From: Guptibacillus spartinae
GTDB taxonomy: Bacteria; Bacillota; Bacilli; Bacillales; Guptibacillaceae
Direction: 5' to 3'
DNA: 64,000 nucleotides
Assembly: GCF_028610625.1 (NCBI RefSeq)
Contig: NZ_JAQQWU010000008.1
Coordinates: forward strand, 124,001 to 188,000
The notes under the pieces are model-generated. The model did not search any database. It was not told the origin of the DNA and saw only the letters and a list, made by a program, of their open reading frames with translations. A program made the translations under genes and the position numbers. Below, piece after piece: positions 10,560-18,809 of the stretch; within the stretch, counting starts at the first letter, position 1, and each line of letters starts with the position of its first letter.

Positions 10560-10611
10560 ATAGATTATATTTATGACTATAGTACGGTATATGAAATTTA
10601 ATTAATGAAAT

Positions 10612-10639
10612 AAAAAACACCGGGCACTTATTGCCCGGT
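10612..10639 (-). terminator. Terminator of the pyrimidine catabolic operon
   Basis: The stem ACCGGGC/GCCCGGT with a 7-base loop is followed on the minus strand by six Ts. It includes the stop codon of the 80-residue gene. Confidence 0.9.
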
Positions 10640-10870
10640 TTCTACTTCCCATTCATATTCGTCTAATAGCTCCATTAAATAATAGTACTGTTTCTTACTC
10701 CGAAAATCACTTTCTTTCCAATTGGATCGAATCCAGGTCGTTAGTTCTGCAGCAGAATTAAATATTTCACCACTCGTATCCGCTTTCCTTATCATATAAC
10801 GGCCATTTTCTTCGTCAATTGTTACTTCACACGGATAAGCGCTATCTTTTGAATACAAGTTATACTCCAT
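10628..10870 (-). CDS. Small conserved-looking protein of unknown function, last gene of the pyrimidine operon
   Basis: An 80-residue soluble acidic protein (begins MEYNLYSKDSAYPCEV, ends EYEWEVETGQ) with no signal peptide or membrane segment. It has a good ribosome binding site (AGGAGGGAAGAG before the ATG), starts 14 bases after the preceding small gene, and ends inside a terminator. It is therefore a real operon member. I do not recognise a family. Position ties it to pyrimidine transport or catabolism. Confidence 0.75.
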   Translation of the reverse strand: MEYNLYSKDSAYPCEVTIDEENGRYMIRKADTSGEIFNSAAELTTWIRSNWKESDFRSKKQYYYLMELLDEYEWEVETGQ

Positions 10871-10884
10871 CTCTTCCCTCCTCC

Positions 10885-11115
10885 TTAAGTAACGGATTGG
10901 ATCTGCTTTAATAGAAGAGCTGAGAAATATTTTCTCCCATTTGCTGTCTGAATATGAAGCGTTTCGTTCGAAATTTCATCTGTTTTAACATCTTTTAAAT
11001 TAAACTCGATAAACGCCCCACTTAAATTCTCCGTAATGCCATTAATGCGATAGCCGCGACCAATAAAGTAGTCGATTTTTTCTCGTTCAATCAAATATTG
11101 CTGATGCTCTCTCAT
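10885..11115 (-). CDS. Small protein of unknown function downstream of the NCS1 permease
   Basis: A 76-residue protein beginning MREHQQYLIEREKIDYF. I chose the ATG at 11115 because AAAGGAG stands ten bases upstream of it; a longer frame reaches 11142 but would overlap the permease gene. The central part (YRINGITENLSGAFIEFNL) has the look of a small beta-rich fold. No metal-binding or catalytic motif is evident and I do not recognise a family. Its place between permease and terminator suggests an accessory role in the pyrimidine operon. Confidence 0.75.
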   Translation of the reverse strand: MREHQQYLIEREKIDYFIGRGYRINGITENLSGAFIEFNLKDVKTDEISNETLHIQTANGRKYFSALLLKQIQSVT

Positions 11116-11119
11116 GATT

Positions 11120-12601
11120 TTATCTCCTTTCGTCAAGTGCACTCCCTACTTCTTGAACTGCCTGTAATTCATTACCGCTTTCGATGACCCAATCACGTCC
11201 AACCGTAATGCCGAGGTATTTTTCATCACTTGGATCATCCATTTCCGCCTGCCTGTATTTTTGGAACCACCAGTACTTAGCTAAAATATAATAAGTACCT
11301 GCACCTACGAGAAAACCGACTAAAAATGAGTAGTTCGAAAGGAAATAGGCGGCTAATCCACCGATAATCCAGGCGATAAAACCTGCCAAATTCACACCAT
11401 TCATATAGCGATATTGACCATTTTGCTCATATAAGTCTGGCACATTCACTCTTCTTTTTCTCAGAAGATAATAATCAGCAAAGAGAATACCAACAATGGC
11501 GGATAGGATACCACCTACGATCAATAGAATGGGAATTAAGATATTAAATAAGCTCCACGGCTGTACGACTGATCCAACAATTCCTGCAATAAATACTCCC
11601 GCCCAAAAAGGAACTTTTGGTCCTCCTACATTTGAGAAAATGGTTGCAGCTGGCACTAAATTTGCGGACACATTTGTGGACCACTGTGCAAGAACAATCA
11701 TTAATAGAAGCACCCCCAAAATCAAACCGGTAGCCGCCTCTTGTAGCGCTACGACTGGATCGTAGTTTGATACTGCAATGTACGATACGCCACCGATTAC
11801 CACCATAAAAGTTTGTGTAATTGGTAAAGCGATCATACTCCCTACCAGCGTTCCTTTATTTCGCTTCATCCAACTGCGTTCAAACCTAGGTGCTTTAATG
11901 AATCGTGATATCGAAGGAATATCAGCTGAAATCGTTGCCCAGAATCCCATGTTACTAAAAATAACAATAAGAAAAGCGGTAACAGCAGCTCCTCCTGTAA
12001 CAGGACTTTCAATCCAGGCCCACACTTCTCGTCCCTGTGCAACTGCCTGATCTGAAAGAGATGCATACATCCAAACTGAAATAATGATAATAACTGGTGC
12101 AGCAAGATCTGCGAATCGTTCTACTGCTTTAATACCAAGTGCTGTATTCACCAGTTGGACTGTAGCAAAAATAAGGAAACAAACGAACCAGTTATCAAAA
12201 CCAAACAAAACGTTTAAAATCGCATTCATTGCCGTTGCACCAAAGTAAGTGTTGATTCCAAACCAAAATGACGCTGCAAGTCCTCTAACAACAGAAGGAA
12301 TATGAGTGCCAATGGTTCCAAACGGTGCTCTCATATAGACGGGAAAGGATAACCCGTGTTCAATCCCAATATCCCCAATAACGGTAATAAACAATCCAAT
12401 ACCAATGGTTCCAATAATCGTTGCAACGACTACCCATGATAGTGATAAGGATTGAACTCCAGCTCCACCGATCGCAAACGCTGCAAGTACGACAGCCATC
12501 CCTACCCACATCATCGCAAACCCACCGGTTCCGATTTTTTTATCTTTATGAGCAATTGGCAATAGATCCGGCGATTTTAAATAGCTTTCCTCTTTTTTCA
12601 T
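11120..12601 (-). CDS. NCS1-family nucleobase:cation symporter
   Basis: A 493-residue integral membrane protein of the nucleobase:cation symporter-1 family, which moves uracil, cytosine, allantoin or hydantoins with Na+ or H+. About twelve hydrophobic segments are visible. The N-terminal region has GGAGVQSLSLSWVVVATIIGT, and the family signature region SFWFGINTYFGATAMN covers helix 3. It lies 24 bases after the dihydropyrimidinase gene, so uracil, thymine or a dihydropyrimidine/hydantoin is the likely substrate. The choice among these is inference. Confidence 0.92.
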   Translation of the reverse strand: MKKEESYLKSPDLLPIAHKDKKIGTGGFAMMWVGMAVVLAAFAIGGAGVQSLSLSWVVVATIIGTIGIGLFITVIGDIGIEHGLSFPVYMRAPFGTIGTHIPSVVRGLAASFWFGINTYFGATAMNAILNVLFGFDNWFVCFLIFATVQLVNTALGIKAVERFADLAAPVIIIISVWMYASLSDQAVAQGREVWAWIESPVTGGAAVTAFLIVIFSNMGFWATISADIPSISRFIKAPRFERSWMKRNKGTLVGSMIALPITQTFMVVIGGVSYIAVSNYDPVVALQEAATGLILGVLLLMIVLAQWSTNVSANLVPAATIFSNVGGPKVPFWAGVFIAGIVGSVVQPWSLFNILIPILLIVGGILSAIVGILFADYYLLRKRRVNVPDLYEQNGQYRYMNGVNLAGFIAWIIGGLAAYFLSNYSFLVGFLVGAGTYYILAKYWWFQKYRQAEMDDPSDEKYLGITVGRDWVIESGNELQAVQEVGSALDERR

Positions 12602-12625
12602 TCAGCTATCTCCTTTTTCAGTCTC

Positions 12626-14044
12626 TTACTGGATCATCATCGGTTTGTCTGCCAAATTTGTGGTCTTGCCATACTTTGCTCGTTTCAAATATTGTCCTGA
12701 ACCTGGCGTTCCTACAAACTGTTTGTTTTTAATAACAAAATCTCCTCGTACAAGAACAGTTTCAGGTTCACCAGTCACTTCCATTCCTTCAAACGCATTG
12801 TAGTCCACTGCCATATGGTGGGTATCGGCAGAAATTTTTCGTTTTGTTTCTGGATTAAAGATAACTAAATCCGCATCTGCTCCAATCGAAATGGTGCCTT
12901 TCTTTGGAAATAACCCAAATAGCTTAGCTGATTTTGTAGAAGTAATATCGACAAACTGATTTAATGAGATTCTACCTTTACGAACTCCCTCTGAAAATAG
13001 AATGCTAAACCGATCTTCAATCATAGGACCGCCATTTGGAATTTTCGTGAAATCATCTCGTCCAAGGTCTTTTTGTCCACTAAAATCAAATGAGCACTGA
13101 TCCGAACCAATGGTTTCTAGCTGTCCCGTCCTTAGGGCATTCCAGAGTGCCTCTTGATTCCACTTTTCGCGGAGTGGTGGACTCCATACATACTTTGCTC
13201 CTTCAAAATTCGGTTTTTCTAAATAGGATTGATCGAGCACAAGGTACTGTGGGCACGTTTCCCCATGGATGTCATACCCTTTCTTTCTTGCTTCTGCAAT
13301 TTTATCTGCCGCTTCTTTACAGCTAACATGAACAACATATAATTGAGATGAAGCAAGACCTGTTAATTGGGCAGCACGCCCAGTCGCCTCTCCTTCTACT
13401 TCAGGTGGTCTTGTAAGAGCGTGGTAAATTGGCTCAGTCTGTCCTTTTGCTAACGCTTCCTTCGTTAAATATTCGATGACATCTCCATTTTCGGCATGAA
13501 CCATCACAAGCGCTCCATGTTCTTTCGCAGCTAATAGCGTACGATAAAGGGTTTCATCATCTGCTTGAAAAACGTTTTTATATGCCATAAATACTTTAAA
13601 GGATGTGATTCCTTCTTGGTTGATCACATCAGGTAATTGATCCAAAACCTTATCATTAATTTCACTAATCATTAAATGAAAGCTATAGTCAATTACGGAT
13701 TTATCTTTTGATTTGTCATGCCACGTTTTAATCGCTTCAGAAAGTGGTTTTCCTTTTTCGGTAAGACAAAAATCGATAATTGAGGTTGTTCCACCAAACG
13801 CCGCCGCGATCGTTCCTGTTTCAAAATCATCTTTTGTGACGGTACCGCCAAATGGCATTTCAAGATGAGTATGAGGGTCAATCCCCCCGGGAAAAACATA
13901 GCGATCGGTTGCATCAACAACTTCCGCACCCTCCACTTCAATGCTTTTACCAATAGAAGAGATAACACCATCTGAGATCAATAAGTCCGCCTGGTACGTT
14001 TCACTTGCCGTTACAATCGTTCCATTTCGTATAATTTTTTTCAT
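12626..14044 (-). CDS. hydA: Dihydropyrimidinase (D-hydantoinase)
   Basis: A 472-residue cyclic amidohydrolase that opens dihydrouracil or dihydrothymine to the N-carbamoyl-beta-amino acid (second step of reductive pyrimidine degradation). Metal ligands are visible: the HTH pair in GGIDPHTHLEMPFGG, the carboxylated lysine in SFKVFMAYKN, histidines in MVHAENGD and YVVHVSC, and the aspartate in GSDQCSFDF. The C-terminal block NPETKRKISADTHHMAVDYN is typical of dihydropyrimidinases. It is 15 bases after preA and 24 before the permease gene, so it belongs to one operon. Confidence 0.95.
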   Translation of the reverse strand: MKKIIRNGTIVTASETYQADLLISDGVISSIGKSIEVEGAEVVDATDRYVFPGGIDPHTHLEMPFGGTVTKDDFETGTIAAAFGGTTSIIDFCLTEKGKPLSEAIKTWHDKSKDKSVIDYSFHLMISEINDKVLDQLPDVINQEGITSFKVFMAYKNVFQADDETLYRTLLAAKEHGALVMVHAENGDVIEYLTKEALAKGQTEPIYHALTRPPEVEGEATGRAAQLTGLASSQLYVVHVSCKEAADKIAEARKKGYDIHGETCPQYLVLDQSYLEKPNFEGAKYVWSPPLREKWNQEALWNALRTGQLETIGSDQCSFDFSGQKDLGRDDFTKIPNGGPMIEDRFSILFSEGVRKGRISLNQFVDITSTKSAKLFGLFPKKGTISIGADADLVIFNPETKRKISADTHHMAVDYNAFEGMEVTGEPETVLVRGDFVIKNKQFVGTPGSGQYLKRAKYGKTTNLADKPMMIQ

Positions 14045-14059
14045 ATAAAATCCTCCTAC

Positions 14060-15340
14060 TTATTTGGTTACTTTACGATCTTTAAGCGAACCGATGAGAG
14101 ATTGACGTTCGTTCCATGTCATTGGTGGCAAGTCACTTTTGAGCTCTACCATATCAATCGCTCCATCAACTGGGCAGACGATTGAACATAAGTTACATCC
14201 AACACAATCTTCTTCCCTTACTTGAAGAATGGCATGACCGTTTGGATCATTTAACATATCGATACATTGGTGAGAAGTATCTTCACACGCAATGTGGCAT
14301 TTATTACAATTGATACAAACCTCATTATTAATGCGCGCGACAACTTTGTAGTTAAGGTCGAGGTTCCCCCAATCTGAAAAAGTAGGGACAGATTTTCCTA
14401 TAATGTCTTGAACAGAAAGGATGCCTCTTTCATCAAGGTAAGTAGACAAACCGTCAATAAGATCTTCGACAATGCGAAAACCATGGTGCATCGCCGCAGT
14501 ACAAATCTGGACATTGCTTGCGCCCATCAACATAAATTCAATCGCATTTTGCCAATTGGATACGCCACCCATACCAGATATCGGGACATTAATACGGTTA
14601 TTTCTTGCACATTCACTAACCATGTTTAATGCAATGGGCTTTACGGCAGGTCCACAATAGCCACCGTGGGCTCCTTTTCCTCCTACATGGGGAACTGGAA
14701 GCCAAGTATCGATATCTACTCCTGCAAGACTATTAATCGTATTAATCATGCTGACTGCATCGGCTCCACCTCTAACAGCAGCCTCAGCAGTAGCAGTAAT
14801 ATCCGTAATATTAGGTGTTAACTTTACAATGACTGGTGTATCAGCCGCTTCTTTTGCCCAATACGTTTGTTTTTCTACAAGTTCAGGCACTTGTCCAGAT
14901 GCAGACCCCATTCCTCGTTCAGCCATTCCATGAGGACAACCAAAGTTAAGTTCAAGACCATCTACACCTGCTGCCTCCGTCTTTTTAACGATTTCATGCC
15001 ATGCTTCTTGATTAGGTTCAACCATCAACGAAGCGACAACCGCATGATTTGGAAATTTTTTCTTCGTTTCATAAATTTCCTTCAAATTCACTTCCAGCGG
15101 TCGGTCTGTAATGAGCTCAATATTATTAAACCCAGCTACGCGCTGCCCATTAAAGTGAACGGCTGCATATCTTGAAGAAACATTAAGAATTGGATCTCCC
15201 AACGTTTTCCAAACAGCCCCACCCCATCCTGCTTCAAACGCACGCTGCACTTGATAGCCTGAGTTCGTAGGTGGTGCAGATGCGAGCCAAAATGGGTTCG
15301 GTGAAGTAATACCCGCAAGATTCGTTCTAAGATCTGCCAT
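14060..15340 (-). CDS. preA: NAD-dependent dihydropyrimidine dehydrogenase, subunit PreA
   Basis: A 426-residue subunit that binds FMN and two [4Fe-4S] clusters. With PreT it reduces uracil or thymine to the dihydro form with NADH. The N-terminal TIM barrel contains LNFGCPHGMAERGMGSASGQ (131-150) and KLTPNITDI. The C-terminal ferredoxin domain has CINCNKCHIAC and CVGCNLCSIVC. The residue aligned with the catalytic cysteine of mammalian dihydropyrimidine dehydrogenase (GMGLAC) is Ser148 here. The gene starts 20 bases after preT and leads directly into hydA. PreA and PreT correspond to the C- and N-terminal parts of the single-chain animal enzyme. Confidence 0.95.
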   Translation of the reverse strand: MADLRTNLAGITSPNPFWLASAPPTNSGYQVQRAFEAGWGGAVWKTLGDPILNVSSRYAAVHFNGQRVAGFNNIELITDRPLEVNLKEIYETKKKFPNHAVVASLMVEPNQEAWHEIVKKTEAAGVDGLELNFGCPHGMAERGMGSASGQVPELVEKQTYWAKEAADTPVIVKLTPNITDITATAEAAVRGGADAVSMINTINSLAGVDIDTWLPVPHVGGKGAHGGYCGPAVKPIALNMVSECARNNRINVPISGMGGVSNWQNAIEFMLMGASNVQICTAAMHHGFRIVEDLIDGLSTYLDERGILSVQDIIGKSVPTFSDWGNLDLNYKVVARINNEVCINCNKCHIACEDTSHQCIDMLNDPNGHAILQVREEDCVGCNLCSIVCPVDGAIDMVELKSDLPPMTWNERQSLIGSLKDRKVTK

Positions 15341-15360
15341 CGCTATTCCCCTTTCTCCCG

Positions 15361-16722
15361 TTACGCTGAGTACGTTTCTTTTAAGCTTTCATGCATATGA
15401 TAAGCAGCCGTTTTCCCCTGTTGGGCCGCGGAAACAACCATGGCTTCCCCCTGACCTTTTCCAAAGATCACATCGCCACATGCATAGATTTTTGGATTGG
15501 ATGTTTCCATCGTAGCTGGGTTAATTAAAATAACCCCGTCGTTGTGCGCAAGACCAAGATCTTCAATAAAAGAAAGATGACGCTTTTGGCCAATCGCCTT
15601 TACGATTGCATCGCATTCGATTAAAAATTCAGAATTCGGGATAGGTTCTGTTCTCCTTCTTCCATCTTCAGCCGCTTCTGAAAGCTTCATTTTGACACAT
15701 TTCATTCCTTTTACTTGCCCGGCTTCATTTGTGACGATTTCGACCGGCTGTGTTAACCAGCGAAACTCAACCCCATCTTGTTTAGCAAACTCGTATTCAA
15801 AATCATAGGCGGTCATTTCTTGTTCGGATCGACGGTAAAGAATCTTTACGTTTTCTGCCCCCAGTCGAATGGAGCAAGTCGCTCCATCGATTGCTGTATT
15901 ACCTGCACCAATTACAACCACTTTCTTATCTTTTAAGTGAGTTGGAAATGGAGCGTCTTTTGTCGTCTTCACAAGTTCAATCGCATCATATACGCCTTCC
16001 GCTTGCTCTCCTGGAATTTGAAGATCAGGGACGTTTGCCATTCCAATTGCTAAAATGACGCGATCATTCGTTGAAAGAAGTTCATGAAATGGAATATCTT
16101 TCCCAATCTTTACACCTGTTTTAATCGTAACGCCTAGTTTTTCAATTTGTTCAACTTCCCATAAAGAAATGGCCTTTGGTAAGCGGAATGAAACAATCCC
16201 ATACGTATCGAGACCCCCAGCTTGCTTTTCAGCTTCATAAACCGTCACGCTATACCCAAGCAGAGCAAGCTCGCGAGCGGCAGATAATCCCGCTGGACCT
16301 CCCCCAACGATTGCGACGCTCTTACCATTCGATTGACCTTCTTTAAATAGGACTTGATCATTTTTTATTGCCCAATCAGTAGCATACCTTTGAAGGTTTC
16401 CGATTAAAATGGGTTTCGTCGAATGATTAAGTACGCAAGCACCTTCACATAGTTCTTCTGTTGGACAAACTCTTGCACAGCTTGCACCTACTGGATTGGC
16501 TGTCATAATTGTTTTAGCGGAACCTTTCATATTCCCTGACGCTATTTTCTTGATAAAAGTAGGAATATCGATGCCAGTTGGACACGCTTGGATGCACGGA
16601 GCATCGTAACAATAAAGACACCTTTGCGATTCCTGAAAGGCTTCCTGATTCGTGAGCGGAGGTGTGACTTCAGTAAATCGTTTCTGAAGCTCTCTTTGAA
16701 TCATTGGTTCGCTTGTACTCAT
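15361..16722 (-). CDS. preT: NAD-dependent dihydropyrimidine dehydrogenase, subunit PreT
   Basis: A 453-residue flavoprotein that takes electrons from NADH through FAD and iron-sulfur clusters to PreA. The N-terminal cysteine motifs CYDAPCIQACPTGIDIP and CARVCPTEELCEGAC bind [4Fe-4S] clusters. The FAD-binding motif is GGGPAGLSAARELA (about 140) and the NAD-binding motif is VIGAGNTAIDGATC (about 270). The architecture resembles the small subunit of glutamate synthase, but the pairing with preA settles the role. It has a G-rich ribosome binding site (GGGGGG). A terminator-like hairpin separates it from the upstream nitrilase gene, so it may have its own promoter. Confidence 0.94.
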   Translation of the reverse strand: MSTSEPMIQRELQKRFTEVTPPLTNQEAFQESQRCLYCYDAPCIQACPTGIDIPTFIKKIASGNMKGSAKTIMTANPVGASCARVCPTEELCEGACVLNHSTKPILIGNLQRYATDWAIKNDQVLFKEGQSNGKSVAIVGGGPAGLSAARELALLGYSVTVYEAEKQAGGLDTYGIVSFRLPKAISLWEVEQIEKLGVTIKTGVKIGKDIPFHELLSTNDRVILAIGMANVPDLQIPGEQAEGVYDAIELVKTTKDAPFPTHLKDKKVVVIGAGNTAIDGATCSIRLGAENVKILYRRSEQEMTAYDFEYEFAKQDGVEFRWLTQPVEIVTNEAGQVKGMKCVKMKLSEAAEDGRRRTEPIPNSEFLIECDAIVKAIGQKRHLSFIEDLGLAHNDGVILINPATMETSNPKIYACGDVIFGKGQGEAMVVSAAQQGKTAAYHMHESLKETYSA

Positions 16723-16773
16723 ATGGGTCCCCCCTATAATTAAAATGAACTCTGTACTGCAAGAACTTTAAAT

Positions 16774-16803
16774 GAAAAAGCAGGTGGCCAAGTCACACCT
16801 GCT
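16774..16803 (-). terminator. Intra-cluster terminator between the amidohydrolase gene and preT
   Basis: The stem AGCAGGTG/CACCTGCT with a 9-base loop is followed on the minus strand by TTTTTC. It lies right after the stop codon of the nitrilase-family gene. It could end that transcript or reduce read-through into preT. Confidence 0.75.
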
Positions 16804-16805
16804 CC

Positions 16806-17696
16806 CTAAGGCAATAACGACGTCATTTCTCCGTAAGTTTCTGGACGGCGATCCCGATAGAATTGCCATGTATCTCGAACTTCACGAATCATCTTTTTAT
16901 TTACTTCACCGATAATGACTTCATCTTTATCACGCGAGCCCATCGCAACAAAGTTGCCCCGTGGATCTACCAAATAAGACTGGCCATAAAATTCCCCCAT
17001 ATTCCATGGCGCTTCCGTCCCGACACGATTAATCGCTCCTAAATAGTAACCATTCGCAACCGCATGAGCCGGCTGCTCAAGCTTCCATAAATATTCAGAA
17101 AGTCCAGCTACTGTAGCGGAAGGGTTAAATACGATCTCTGCTCCGTTTAACCCAAGTAAGCGCGCTCCTTCAGGAAAGTGACGATCATAACAAATGTATA
17201 CGCCAATTTTTCCGAAAGCCGTATCAAACACAGGATATCCAAGGTTTCCTGGCTTAAAATAATACTTTTCCCAGAAGCCGTGTCCGTTGTCCCCAACCGC
17301 TACGTGCGGAATATGTTGTTTTCGGTATTTTCCAAGATAGGAACCGTCAGCATCAAGGACAGCTGCTGTGTTGTAATAGGTTGATATCCCTTCACGTTCA
17401 TAAATAGGTAATACGATTACGATTCCATGCTCACGAGCAAGTGCTTGAAACCTTACCGTCGTCGGTCCCTCCGGAATTTCTTCTGCAGCATCGTACCACT
17501 TCGTATTCTGCTCTGCACAAAAATACGGTCCATAGAAAATCTCTTGTAAACAGACAATTTGAGCTCCCTTTTCACTTGCTTCTCTTACAAGCTGAATATG
17601 TTTTTCAATCGCTTTTTGCTTATGCAGCTCAACCGGTTCGTTGCCATTCACTTCATTTTTTGCCTGAATCAACCCAATTTTAACTGAATCTGACAT
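16806..17696 (-). CDS. Nitrilase-superfamily amidohydrolase, probable N-carbamoyl-beta-alanine amidohydrolase (beta-ureidopropionase)
   Basis: A 296-residue carbon-nitrogen hydrolase with the complete Glu-Lys-Cys triad: Glu in LQEIFYGPYF, Lys in YRKQHIPH and Cys in VYICYDRHFPEG. The related amidase and beta-ureidopropionase branches cleave N-carbamoyl amino acids to the amine, CO2 and ammonia. Standing at the head of the pre/hyd cluster, it best fits the third step of uracil degradation, releasing beta-alanine. An N-carbamoylputrescine amidase, a close relative, is less likely because no polyamine gene is nearby. The ATG follows AGGAGGG with a 5-base spacer. Confidence 0.88.
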   Translation of the reverse strand: MSDSVKIGLIQAKNEVNGNEPVELHKQKAIEKHIQLVREASEKGAQIVCLQEIFYGPYFCAEQNTKWYDAAEEIPEGPTTVRFQALAREHGIVIVLPIYEREGISTYYNTAAVLDADGSYLGKYRKQHIPHVAVGDNGHGFWEKYYFKPGNLGYPVFDTAFGKIGVYICYDRHFPEGARLLGLNGAEIVFNPSATVAGLSEYLWKLEQPAHAVANGYYLGAINRVGTEAPWNMGEFYGQSYLVDPRGNFVAMGSRDKDEVIIGEVNKKMIREVRDTWQFYRDRRPETYGEMTSLLP

Positions 17697-17769
17697 ATGT
17701 ATACCCTCCTATTCAAGTAATTAACTGAATTTTCTTTCTAATAAGAGTGTAGAAGATTCATTTCCTTGA

Positions 17770-17787
17770 TACACTATACAAAGTGTA
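17770..17787. promoter_or_regulatory. Dyad in the promoter region of the pyrimidine catabolic cluster
   Basis: TACACT and AGTGTA arms flank a 6-base spacer 74 bases upstream of the amidohydrolase start. It is a plausible regulator site for the cluster. I could not assign -35 and -10 boxes with confidence. Confidence 0.4.
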
Positions 17788-17849
17788 AAATGAAATGCAC
17801 TAAAAACTAGCATACTGTCGCAAGTAGAAATGTTGGATAGATGAGAAAA

Positions 17850-17903
17850 TAAAAAACAGCTTAAGCAAAGTGCGTCTAACATGCACTTATGACTTAAGCT
17901 GTT
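17850..17903 (-). terminator. Terminator of the nucleosidase-like lipoprotein gene
   Basis: A long stem (AACAGCTTAAG/CTTAAGCTGTT) has an inner AAGTGC/GCACTT stem and is followed on the minus strand by six Ts. It starts 25 bases past the stop codon. Confidence 0.9.
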
Positions 17904-17927
17904 TCTTGTTAAAAACTCTGTCAGATT

Positions 17928-18809
17928 CTAGTTATTCTCTTGATTCTTTATATACTGTTGGACAACTTTGTAAACATACTCCTGATTCGCTTCAGCGGTA
18001 TTTGGGTTGTATTCTCCTCCGTTTACTTTATTATTTGAAAGAATACGAATCCCAAGGAAAGGTACGTCGTAGGCTTGAGCAATTTGTGCTCCTGCAGCGC
18101 CTTCCATTTCTTCAACGGAAGTACCATACTTCTCATGAAACCAATTAATACGATCAATTTCATTATTCCACACGTCGGCAGAACCGATCGTTCCTTCCAC
18201 AACTTTTCCTTTTTGATAGTCATCTTTTACAGCGTTTGCTGCAGAAAGTAAGTCTGGGTCTCCTTCAAAGTAGCGTATATTTTCTGCATCAGGATCCTCT
18301 CCTGCGCTACCTTCAGAAGCCATTAAATCCATTGGCTTCCATTCGGTTGGCTTTATACCTTCATCTTTATTCAAGTTAACCGTTTTTAGAGATCCGGTGT
18401 TCGTCGTTCTTTTACCTAAAACGATATCAAATACATCTAATTCTGGGTCATGGCCACCCGAAGTCCCCTGGTTGATAATCGCAAGTGGATTGTACTTCTC
18501 GATTGCTACGGCTGTTGCAGCAGCCGTATTTTCCATACCTTTTCCTGTCTTTGCAACGATCACTGGATAATCATCTACCGTTCCTTTATAAAAAACAAAT
18601 GAGCCTGAAGTTTCTTCCGTCACATTTTCTAATCTTTCCGCAAATTTTTCTGCTTCAATTGGCATTGGTCCCTGAACAAGAATGGGCCGCTCCGTTGTCT
18701 CTTGCTCTGCAGAAGATTCTGATTCGGTGTTACATGCCGACAAAACACCTAACAAAAGTATAGTGATCATAGATGTTGCTACGTATTTCTTAAACAGTGA
18801 TTTCCTCAT
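17928..18809 (-). CDS. Secreted lipoprotein of the nucleoside phosphorylase / MTA-SAH nucleosidase superfamily
   Basis: A protein of 293 residues from the chosen ATG at 18809, which has AGGGAGAG upstream; a longer frame to 18860 lacks this support. It begins with a lipoprotein signal peptide ending in the lipobox LSAC and followed by a Ser/Glu-rich tether. The rest is a PNP/UDP phosphorylase fold: a phosphate or ribose region with VAKTGKGMENTAAA and INQGTSGGHDP, and the ribose-binding glutamate in EMEGAAGAQIA. The position usually held by the catalytic aspartate of MTA/SAH nucleosidase is asparagine (ILSNN). It probably acts outside the membrane on nucleosides or related compounds; the substrate is unknown. 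It is monocistronic, next to the pyrimidine cluster. Confidence 0.85.
   Translation of the reverse strand: MRKSLFKKYVATSMITILLLGVLSACNTESESSAEQETTERPILVQGPMPIEAEKFAERLENVTEETSGSFVFYKGTVDDYPVIVAKTGKGMENTAAATAVAIEKYNPLAIINQGTSGGHDPELDVFDIVLGKRTTNTGSLKTVNLNKDEGIKPTEWKPMDLMASEGSAGEDPDAENIRYFEGDPDLLSAANAVKDDYQKGKVVEGTIGSADVWNNEIDRINWFHEKYGTSVEEMEGAAGAQIAQAYDVPFLGIRILSNNKVNGGEYNPNTAEANQEYVYKVVQQYIKNQENN

Noticed and set aside
16806-17696. N-carbamoylputrescine amidase
   Set aside because: Sequence alone allows it, but no agmatine or polyamine genes are adjacent and the pathway context points to beta-ureidopropionase.
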